From positions 1 through 10,735 of the forward strand of contig JAQVUQ010000052.1 in assembly GCA_028699365.1 (NCBI GenBank): DNA of 10,735 nt, read 5' to 3'. The notes under the pieces were generated by a model that was given only the letters and a program-made list of their open reading frames with translations, made no database searches and was not told where the DNA came from. The DNA comes from a bacterium. Its GTDB lineage: Bacteria; UBP13; UBA5359. The position numbers and the translations under genes are program-made. Positions 1-6,486 of this stretch are shown one piece after another. The first letter of the stretch is position 1. Each line of letters starts with the position of its first letter.

Positions 1-529
1 AGTAGCAGCAATCGGGGAAGACCACCGGACCGTCCAGGAAGATGCCGTCTATGCCGGTCTTCATGGCCTCGGCCATCAGGGAGAAGGCCCACTCCCGCCA
101 GTCGCTGTTGATGCAGAAGGTGGTACCGTTGCCGTAGAGGGGATTGACTTTGCCGAAGCGCTCTCCAGCAGCGGTGATCTGCTCCCAGTCAGGATGCCCG
201 GCGGCAAATTCATAAGAGTACCAGTGCATGTTAAGGTATGATATTATTCTGATCCCTTGTTTATGGGCTATGGGAGTGTAGGCCCTCAGGTAATCGAAAC
301 TCTCCAAACCGGGATATGCCTCATACCCCTCCGCCTTGAAGGTGGTCTGATGCGTTGCATTGCTGAAGCCGGGAGTGCCCACAATCCATTCGCAGTTGAT
401 GCCCCAGTCCTCCTTGCGGCTTTGGGCCACTGCTTCCAGATCCACATCCTTGAGGATGGAAAAGTCCGGGGCGTAATCCATACGCAACATCCTGACGGGG
501 CTTTCCCACCACTTCTTATCGCCGTTCAT
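1..529 (-). CDS. GHL6/GH42-like TIM-barrel putative glycoside hydrolase, N-terminal part (runs off left edge)
   Basis: The frame is open from an ATG at 529-527 to the window edge, giving 176 codons with no stop. The start follows a strong Shine-Dalgarno GGAGG at 535-539 with 5-base spacing, and an in-frame stop (557-559) lies upstream. The protein begins MNGDKKWWESPVRMLRMDY and has no signal peptide, so it should be cytoplasmic. The pattern fits the first half of a TIM barrel of the hypothetical glycosyl hydrolase type (GHL6, PF14871-like). After a strand (IRIISYLNMHWY) comes HPDWEQITAAGERFG, then FCINSDWREW, then the strand GIDGIFLDGPVVFPDCCY, whose Asp lies where these barrels usually carry active-site residues. 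The gene starts 42 bases after the solute-binding protein stop, so it is probably its operon partner. The family is inferred from motif style. The substrate is unknown. The rest of the protein, including any C-terminal domain, is missing. Confidence 0.8.
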   Translation of the reverse strand, partial: MNGDKKWWESPVRMLRMDYAPDFSILKDVDLEAVAQSRKEDWGINCEWIVGTPGFSNATHQTTFKAEGYEAYPGLESFDYLRAYTPIAHKQGIRIISYLNMHWYSYEFAAGHPDWEQITAAGERFGKVNPLYGNGTTFCINSDWREWAFSLMAEAMKTGIDGIFLDGPVVFPDCCY

Positions 530-534
530 TATTA

Positions 535-539
535 CCTCC
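535..539 (-). promoter_or_regulatory. Shine-Dalgarno site of the left-edge barrel gene
   Basis: On the minus strand the sequence reads TGGAGGTAATAATG, a near-consensus ribosome binding site 5 bases from the ATG at 529-527. It fixes the start of a gene that is cut by the window edge. Confidence 0.75.
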
Positions 540-571
540 ACAAACCGTCGTATATATTAACGGCCATTATA

Positions 572-1888
572 TTATCCTCTGGATCCTTCGGCTAACAGCT
601 CATTGATTTTGCGAGTAGCGTTCACCGCCGCCTGCTTGGCAGTCTGTTTACCCAGATAGGCCAACTCCAACTCATTGCTGATTATAGTTCGCCATCTGTC
701 TGTAGGAGCGTACGGCGTCAGCGGACTGGGCACGGTATGCTTCACCTCATCCATGAATACCTTATTGACTCCGGCCATATGCTTCGGATTGCTGATAAAC
801 ATCTCGGATTCGGCTATGCTTTTGATTACGGGGATATTGTAGCCCGCCTTGGCCAGTTCCTTTTCACAGTTCCCCGCCACCAGATATTCCATCAGTTTCC
901 AGGCGGCCTCAGGATGCTTGACCTTGCTGCTCATCACCCAGCCGTACGGTCCCGTTACCATATTGACTCTCTTTTTCTGATGCAATCCCGGGGCTACACC
1001 CCACTTGAACCCCTTTACCTGTTCCTGCAATATAGGCACATAGAACCGGCCTGACAGAAACATTCCCAACCTGCCGATTTGAAAGAGCTGCAACAGGTTG
1101 GAGTTCTGCATATCGCTGAGAGACGGCATAACGCCATCTTTTGTTCTCAAATCCACCAGATACCGGAAGGCTTCTACAGCCTGCGGGCTGTCCAGCAGGC
1201 ATCTCTTACCATCCGGGCTGAAAACACTACCGCCGTTTTGGGCTGCCAGCAGAGATATATCACTTATCAGACATCCGAACTGCCTATGTCCTCCTTGCCC
1301 GGTGGTCAGTCTGAGTGCCGTCTGCCGAAACTCCTCCCAACTCATACTTTTAGTAGGATATGGCAACCCTGCTTTATCAAACATGTCTTTATTGTAGATC
1401 AATGTATAATCGGGCGACCAATCCGTACCGAATCCGTAAACCGGTCCTTGTCCTATGGCACCGCTTTGTGTCTCATATTTGTATTTATACAGCGTTTGGG
1501 GGAAGAACTCTTCCAGCTTCAATACACTGCTCTTGGCAATATATTTATCCAGGGGCTCCAGGGTACCTCTTTGTACATAGGTCGGTATGTAATCCGGCGC
1601 CAGTCTGAAGACATCGGGAGGATTACCCCCGGCTATCATGGTCATTAACTTGGTCCAGTACTGTTGGGTAAACCATACCTTTTTGATTCTTATATCGGGA
1701 TTTTGCTTCATGAACTTATTCAGAGACTTATCGATGATCTGACAACCGACATCTGTAGGAGAATAGCCGCAGGCTACGGTAATCGTTATCTTGCTCTGAT
1801 CTTCATCTTTATTGCGTCCACAACCGCTAAGCATTACAGCCAGGCAGAGAGCAGTCAGCAAACAGCGAAACAAATTACTTTTCATCAT
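572..1888 (-). CDS. ABC-transporter sugar-binding lipoprotein (extracellular solute-binding protein family 1)
   Basis: This 438-residue protein is a periplasmic or surface solute-binding lipoprotein that would deliver a sugar to an ABC importer. The N-terminus MMKSNLFRCLLTALC has a basic start and a hydrophobic stretch (about residues 5-20), ending in the lipobox LSGC with Cys23 (codon at 1820-1822) as the lipidated residue. Residue +2 is Gly, not Asp, so in a Gram-negative-type cell the Lol outer-membrane sorting rule would not retain it in the inner membrane. Family-1 hallmarks include ITITVACGYSP after the linker, an early GGNPPDVFRL, LIYNKDMFDKAGLPYP followed by SWEEFRQTALRL, and the late PEAAWKLMEYLV helix. 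The length is typical. Two adjacent ATG codons (1888 and 1885) both suit an AGGA ribosome site at about 1895-1898, so the start is uncertain by one codon. It lies 29 bases after the ceramidase-like gene. No permease or ATPase gene is visible. The exact sugar cannot be read from the sequence. Confidence 0.93.
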   Translation of the reverse strand: MMKSNLFRCLLTALCLAVMLSGCGRNKDEDQSKITITVACGYSPTDVGCQIIDKSLNKFMKQNPDIRIKKVWFTQQYWTKLMTMIAGGNPPDVFRLAPDYIPTYVQRGTLEPLDKYIAKSSVLKLEEFFPQTLYKYKYETQSGAIGQGPVYGFGTDWSPDYTLIYNKDMFDKAGLPYPTKSMSWEEFRQTALRLTTGQGGHRQFGCLISDISLLAAQNGGSVFSPDGKRCLLDSPQAVEAFRYLVDLRTKDGVMPSLSDMQNSNLLQLFQIGRLGMFLSGRFYVPILQEQVKGFKWGVAPGLHQKKRVNMVTGPYGWVMSSKVKHPEAAWKLMEYLVAGNCEKELAKAGYNIPVIKSIAESEMFISNPKHMAGVNKVFMDEVKHTVPSPLTPYAPTDRWRTIISNELELAYLGKQTAKQAAVNATRKINELLAEGSRG

Positions 1889-1917
1889 TTATAATCCTTT
1901 CTCCCGGGTTCCCTATT

Positions 1918-3195
1918 TCAATCACCTGATACTTCTATTTTACGCAGGATTCTTTCACATTCCCTTAGCATGACCGTTTCAAGGTTTCTATCAAAAGGGA
2001 ACAGTCCGTAGAACCTCGGTGCCTGGTAACAGGCATAATCGACAGTGAAATCATAAGCGGCAGCGGCAGGCAGATAGCCGACATTGCCACCGGAGTACCC
2101 TACCGTCATCAGCGGCGACCGGTTTTCCACTGCTAACTTCAGACTATATTCGGAAAAGACTTCTCCAGGCAGACCCAGTATCGTCATCTCTCCCAAGGCA
2201 ATTGCCTGTATAGGAACGTTATGCAGGAATTGCTCCCGCCTGATCTCCTCAAATCTCTCCGTTACTCTCCCGATCCAATTGTCGATAAAACGGTCATACC
2301 CGGGGACTTTACTCAAATACTCCGGCAAATCACTTTTCAGGGTTTTTATTTCTGCATACGGCGGGATATCCAGCGGCAACCGGACTCTATGCTCCACAGC
2401 CCTTATGTCCGCTGTCTTTACGGCAGAGGCCCGGCTTTGGGCTGTTTCTATGTGCCTATACAGGATATCCCCGTATAGCCGCAGATCCTCTACGCTGCCC
2501 CCCATACCCCTCATCCGGCTGACCGGGTTGACGTCGCCGCAGAAGCCTTGCAAAAACATACCCTGATGTCCCGCCTCTTCAATCCGGGCTATCAGCGCTC
2601 CCGGCCAGTCGGCCGAAACTATATTGGCCAGCCCCAGGACGACCGGGTGGCAGGCATAGCTTGACAGATATATCTTTTGTCCGTCCTGCCAAGTGAAGAT
2701 GATCGTTTTCAATATTGGATCGATGGGCACAAAGCCTCCCATTCTGCGATTGTAGCCGATGGGCGTTACCGTCTCATGGATATAGGACATCTCTGCCGGC
2801 CGGCAATCTTTCCACGCAGCCTGAGCTGCTTCCGATATGGCCCGGCTGACCGTCGCCCGGCAGCCGGGATCCACTTCTCCCAGGCCGGGCAGATCATGGA
2901 TAGCCGGACCGGCATGGGTATGGGTACAGGCCAGGAGGATACTGCTTAGCGGCAGATTATACCGGGCGGCAAGCTCTCTTCTTCTTTCATCGGTAAACTC
3001 CACACTCAGGCTGAGCAGATCGCAGCTTATGAGGATAACGGCGTCCTGCCCCTGGCTGATATAAAGAGCCCTGACTTTGAGATCATCGGCCACTTCTTCT
3101 GTTCTGCGCTCCAGGTAGTAACCGTAGCCGGTGAGTTCAACGCCCAGCGGTGGAGTGATTACCTGTTCGCCATAGCCCACTTGCATATCAGGCAT
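1918..3195 (-). CDS. Short neutral/alkaline ceramidase-like hydrolase (PF04734 N-terminal domain type), no signal peptide
   Basis: This 425-residue protein begins MPDMQVGYGEQVITPPLG, the usual opening of the neutral/alkaline non-lysosomal ceramidase N-terminal family. Likely metal-site motifs are in family order: HTHAGP (His92/His94, 2905-2922), ACHPVV (His183), PGEVF (Glu345) and GYLP (Tyr374), matching the His/His/Glu/Tyr zinc set known from Pseudomonas ceramidase. The hexapeptide that is GDVSPN in true ceramidases, with the essential Ser, reads GDVNPV here (2521-2538). Genuine ceramidases are roughly 640-780 residues, secreted or membrane-anchored, and carry a C-terminal beta domain. This one ends soon after the catalytic domain and has no signal peptide. 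I would call it a cytoplasmic metal-dependent hydrolase of unknown substrate, not a ceramidase. The ATG at 3195 has an AAGGAA ribosome site 7 bases upstream and overlaps the aminotransferase stop by 8 bases, implying coupled translation. A second ATG at 3186 is less likely. Confidence 0.87.
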   Translation of the reverse strand: MPDMQVGYGEQVITPPLGVELTGYGYYLERRTEEVADDLKVRALYISQGQDAVILISCDLLSLSVEFTDERRRELAARYNLPLSSILLACTHTHAGPAIHDLPGLGEVDPGCRATVSRAISEAAQAAWKDCRPAEMSYIHETVTPIGYNRRMGGFVPIDPILKTIIFTWQDGQKIYLSSYACHPVVLGLANIVSADWPGALIARIEEAGHQGMFLQGFCGDVNPVSRMRGMGGSVEDLRLYGDILYRHIETAQSRASAVKTADIRAVEHRVRLPLDIPPYAEIKTLKSDLPEYLSKVPGYDRFIDNWIGRVTERFEEIRREQFLHNVPIQAIALGEMTILGLPGEVFSEYSLKLAVENRSPLMTVGYSGGNVGYLPAAAAYDFTVDYACYQAPRFYGLFPFDRNLETVMLRECERILRKIEVSGD

Positions 3196-4429
3196 CAGAC
3201 AGTTCCTTCCTATGCTCCCATATCTTCTTTATGGCTTCGGCTATATCTTTCATATCCGGCTCTTCTGCCAGCAGAACGGTATGCGGTATCCAACAGGCTT
3301 CCCGGCAGATAAGTTCCGTATTGGGACACATCACGTTGCCGTAATCCACCGTTCTGCCGTGATAGGGACAGGTCACGGGACAAGAGGCCGCACCTTCCCC
3401 CATCTGCTGGTACAGGTGGTTCTTATACAGCGGCTTCGGGTAGCCGGAACTGCAGGGTATGCCTTCAGCCCTAAGGGCTTCCAGGAACCTGTCGCGGCTG
3501 ACTCCGGGCCATTGCTCCGACAGAAAGCGGAAGATATACATGTGGTAGCTGCGCCGAGTAACTCTGGGATCTCTTCTCATCAAGCCGATGCCGGGAATGT
3601 CTTGCAAGAGTTCACCAAGATAAGCTGCGTTTCTTTCCCGTTTGAGTGTCTGCTCTTCCAGCCTTTCCAACTGCCCCAGCAATATGCCTGCCTGCAGCTC
3701 CGTCATCCTCAGGTTGCTGCCAAAAAAATAGTGTTCATACCAGGCTCCGCCCTTGATACGCCCGCAATCCGTATAGCTCCTGGCCCTGTCGGCGATGTCT
3801 CCGTTATCGGTAAGGAGTATCCCCCCTTCTCCGGAGGTAATGTTCTTGCTCATCTGGAAGCTGAAGACACCGCAGTCACCGATAGCGCCTGTGCCTTTAT
3901 CCTGCCACTTGCTGCCCCAGCTGTGACAGGCATCCTCTATCAACACCAGGTTGTACTTCTTAGCCAGTTCACAGAAGGCATCCATGTCTACCGGCAGTCC
4001 GCCCAGATGCACCGGTATTATGGCTCTGGTCTTATCGGTGATCTTTCTTTCCACGTCCTCGGGGTCCAAATTACAGGTATCGGGTTCTATATCGGCAAAG
4101 ACTGGGATGGCGTTTGCTTTCAAGACTGCGCTGGCTGTAGCTATGAAGGTATAGGGAGGCACGATGACTTCATCGCCGGCTCCGATGCCGCAGGCCAGCA
4201 GGGCGGTTTCCAGGGCGGCGGTGCCGTTGGTGCAGGTGACGCTGTACTTGGCATCATGGAAGGCGGCATACTTCTCTTCAAACTCTTTGACCTTCTCTCC
4301 ATACCACCATTTGCCGCTTTCAAATACTTCCATCAGGCGGGCTCTCTCCTCATGGCCGAATACCGGCCATGCCGGAAAGCTCTTTTCGCTCCTTACAGGT
4401 ATTCCGCCGTGTATTGCCAATCTCTTCAT
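3188..4429 (-). CDS. DegT/DnrJ/EryC1/StrS family PLP-dependent aminotransferase
   Basis: This enzyme of 413 residues, from the start I chose, belongs to the family that transfers an amino group (usually from Glu or Gln) to keto-sugars or keto-cyclitols. It opens MKRLAIHGGIPVRSE. CTNGTAALE (about residues 66-74) is the PLP phosphate-binding loop, LIEDACH (Asp166) is the pyridine-nitrogen Asp, and SFQMSKNITSGEGG holds the Schiff-base Lys195 (codon 3845-3847). All key residues are present. SGKWWYG near residue 38 and CWIPHT near residue 379 recall the inosose aminotransferase (StsC/BtrR-like) branch, but the substrate is inferred. The frame continues upstream to a TTG at 4486 and an ATG at 4465. 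I prefer 4429 because family homology starts there and a GGAGAG ribosome-like stretch precedes it by about 10 bases. It lies 62 bases after the GH42-like gene and overlaps the ceramidase-like gene by 8 bases. No nucleotide-sugar dehydratase or inositol dehydrogenase is in the window. Confidence 0.93.
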   Translation of the reverse strand: MKRLAIHGGIPVRSEKSFPAWPVFGHEERARLMEVFESGKWWYGEKVKEFEEKYAAFHDAKYSVTCTNGTAALETALLACGIGAGDEVIVPPYTFIATASAVLKANAIPVFADIEPDTCNLDPEDVERKITDKTRAIIPVHLGGLPVDMDAFCELAKKYNLVLIEDACHSWGSKWQDKGTGAIGDCGVFSFQMSKNITSGEGGILLTDNGDIADRARSYTDCGRIKGGAWYEHYFFGSNLRMTELQAGILLGQLERLEEQTLKRERNAAYLGELLQDIPGIGLMRRDPRVTRRSYHMYIFRFLSEQWPGVSRDRFLEALRAEGIPCSSGYPKPLYKNHLYQQMGEGAASCPVTCPYHGRTVDYGNVMCPNTELICREACWIPHTVLLAEEPDMKDIAEAIKKIWEHRKELSDA

Positions 4430-4491
4430 GATACTGCTCTCTCCATTCTCTCTACTGTTTTTCATAAACCTGTGGCTTGCTGCCAAGTAGT

Positions 4492-6486
4492 CTACAGAGA
4501 CTCTTTTAGCCCAGCCTGAACAACAAAGAATGCCTTCAAGCCTGTAAGATCAAAGCTGACCCGATTGTCATTCTCTAAAATCCCTGATCGTTTCCTATCC
4601 AACTCGGGGCTGTGCAGTTCTGCCTGGGAGACAGGGCAGGGAAATTCCAGGCACAATGAGGCACCCGAGGCGGCTTCTTTATACGTCAACTCACGGATAA
4701 CGGCTGATTCGGTCATGGCGTTACGGATTCCCTCATGGTAATCTGCCGCCATTCCGGTTGCCAGAAAGACTATACTCCAGCCATCTCGGCTTTGCTTGAT
4801 GCGCCAGCGCCAGTGATTGTCGCCCAGGCTCACCTGTATCTCTGCAGGGGGTAAACAGGCGAGATAATCTTTCAACTTCGTTTCACCGTCCAAAATCACG
4901 GCTTTGCTCTCTATACCCTTCGCACCTTCCGGCAGCAGCTTGCCTGTTTCATCTTTTGTCCCGGCTCTGCCAAAGATGACAATCCGTTTGCCGTCAAGAG
5001 CGGCAAACGCAGCTATAGCGGCACGCTCCACTTGCGAGAGGCATTCGGTATTCAACAACACCAGAACATCGGTGCTTTCCTGTATCGACCTTTCAAGCAG
5101 TTCGGCAGAACTGATTATCCTGAACTGGACATTGGCATCCACCAGTTCACGGCAAATACGCCGGCAAACGCCAGAGGAGGGGCTAAATTCTCTGGAGGGT
5201 ACATTGTAATATAAAGCCAGCCGGGCAGCCGGCCTGCCGGCAAAGAGTTTTTCATGCTCCTTATCCCAGGCGGCTATGCCGTCCCAAAGGTCTGCTTCTT
5301 CCGGCAGGGCACCTATTTCTACCGCTTCACCGCTCAATCTGCCTTTCTGAGTAGACAGCCATAGATTGCTGCTCCAGAATCTGGACACTCCCCAGGCAAG
5401 CCTGGCCAAGTCCCGACTGTGGGCATAGGCCAAAGGGAGATAGGGTATATCTTTACCTGCGGCCAGGCCCTCAAACAGGGCACAGTCGCAGGCGGTATCG
5501 GGCCAGTTGAGGAGACGCTCCTCAGGGCTGCAGATCTCCTGCATCAGCAAATCACAGTGCATGGAGAAGCTCTCGGCGGACATTCCTATACCCATAGCGC
5601 CAAGAGCGCTGTTATGGTGCGAGCAACAGCTTGTCAGCAATACCTCCGGGCCGACGGTCTCCTTGACCATGGCGATGAACTCCTCGGCTGTCCGCAGCCG
5701 GAATGTAACAGCGGCCCGGTAGAGTTCGGATTCCTGCAGCAGGCTCCGGTCCTCCTTGAGGCGCCACAAATCAGCCTGCTGTTCTGCGCCGTATTCACGG
5801 CGAAACTTCTCCCGGCAGTGCTTACAGTCGCAGACTTCCCAGCCGGCGTAAAAGATGGCGTCATCGCTCATCAACACCCGCATGCCCGTGTCGCGGAGCA
5901 ATCTTTTGAGATACTCACTGTAGGCCTGGCGAAAGTCGGGGTTGTTCATGCAGAACTGCCGGTTGTTGTAGACTTCGTTATAGTGCACTTTGCCGTCTCT
6001 GGTGCCGATCATCATCCAGTCATTGAGCCGGCTGCCGTTGAAGCGCAGTTCATCGGCATATTCGGTATCCGGGTAAAATGGGACGTGGTGGGCGTTGCGC
6101 CGCTGAATTTTTGCCCTGTCCTGGTCGTTTCTCACTCTGTGGACAACTACGGAGGAGTGATGGTCGGCAAAGGTGATGCCCCTCGCCTCCAAGCTCTCCC
6201 TGACCTGTCTTAGGTAACCGTGCAATCTTTCCATCACGGGCAGGTAATCCCACCTGAGATGAAAGCCGTACTGGATGGCCAGGTTGATCCCCACAGCCGC
6301 CATGGCGTCGGCCCGCCTGTTTATCTTGTCGTCCAGTATAGGGGAGGGCCACTGCAGGTCGCTCATCTCGCTCCACCAGCTGGCGGCCTGCATTGCCTGG
6401 TGTAATATGTCTTTTTTTTGTTCACTAGCGACTGAGCCCTCCCGGTTTATTCTTGTCAAATGTTTCTCGGCAGCATGTGTTATCAT
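4492..6486 (-). CDS. GH42-like TIM-barrel protein with four-Cys zinc-site pattern and trimerisation-like domain
   Basis: This 664-residue protein has no signal peptide, so it is probably cytoplasmic. Residues about 50-400 look like a TIM barrel. QFCMNNPDFRQAYSEYL (Cys179) followed by VCDCKHCREKF (Cys219, Cys221, Cys224; 5815-5832) parallels the four-cysteine zinc cluster of GH42 beta-galactosidases, including the spacing. Where GH42 has its Asn-Glu acid/base about nine residues before this cluster, this protein has MSDDAIFYAG (Asp208-Asp209, 5860-5865). Residues about 415-545 (ARLALYYNV, then TDVLVLLNTECLS and KRIVIFGRAG) fit the Rossmann-like beta-galactosidase trimerisation domain. The rest is a beta-rich tail. 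The ATG overlaps the stop of the upstream propeller gene as ATGA, with no ribosome binding site visible before it, so expression probably depends on translational coupling. A run of eight A residues lies in codons 23-25. Glycoside hydrolase-like fold is well supported. Activity and substrate are not. Confidence 0.85.
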   Translation of the reverse strand: MITHAAEKHLTRINREGSVASEQKKDILHQAMQAASWWSEMSDLQWPSPILDDKINRRADAMAAVGINLAIQYGFHLRWDYLPVMERLHGYLRQVRESLEARGITFADHHSSVVVHRVRNDQDRAKIQRRNAHHVPFYPDTEYADELRFNGSRLNDWMMIGTRDGKVHYNEVYNNRQFCMNNPDFRQAYSEYLKRLLRDTGMRVLMSDDAIFYAGWEVCDCKHCREKFRREYGAEQQADLWRLKEDRSLLQESELYRAAVTFRLRTAEEFIAMVKETVGPEVLLTSCCSHHNSALGAMGIGMSAESFSMHCDLLMQEICSPEERLLNWPDTACDCALFEGLAAGKDIPYLPLAYAHSRDLARLAWGVSRFWSSNLWLSTQKGRLSGEAVEIGALPEEADLWDGIAAWDKEHEKLFAGRPAARLALYYNVPSREFSPSSGVCRRICRELVDANVQFRIISSAELLERSIQESTDVLVLLNTECLSQVERAAIAAFAALDGKRIVIFGRAGTKDETGKLLPEGAKGIESKAVILDGETKLKDYLACLPPAEIQVSLGDNHWRWRIKQSRDGWSIVFLATGMAADYHEGIRNAMTESAVIRELTYKEAASGASLCLEFPCPVSQAELHSPELDRKRSGILENDNRVSFDLTGLKAFFVVQAGLKESL
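6483..6486 (-). other. ATGA stop/start overlap coupling propeller and GH42-like genes
   Basis: The TGA of the propeller gene (6485-6483) shares two bases with the ATG of the GH42-like gene (6486-6484). The preceding bases, CACCAACACTAA, contain no Shine-Dalgarno match. This points to termination-reinitiation as the way the downstream gene is translated. Confidence 0.7.

Noticed and set aside
257-595. Plus-strand open frame near the left edge
   Set aside because: It is antisense to the left-edge barrel gene, which has a strong ribosome site and TIM-barrel motifs. It also crosses the gene boundary.
1918-3195. True neutral ceramidase
   Set aside because: It is too short, has no signal peptide, lacks the C-terminal domain, and has Asn at the essential Ser of the GDVSPN hexapeptide. 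Only the fold family is kept.
4430-4486. N-terminal extension of the aminotransferase from TTG at 4486
   Set aside because: The 19 extra residues are polar and non-family-like, the start codon is TTG, and no ribosome site precedes it. The ATG at 4429 fits the family start.
3212-4519. Long plus-strand open frame of 435 codons
   Set aside because: It lies almost exactly antisense to the aminotransferase, whose motifs are intact. Its translation shows no family-like pattern and no ribosome site. It is a codon-bias shadow.
5419-6213. Plus-strand open frame of 264 codons
   Set aside because: It is antisense to the well-supported GH42-like barrel, including the Cys cluster, and its product has no recognisable motif.
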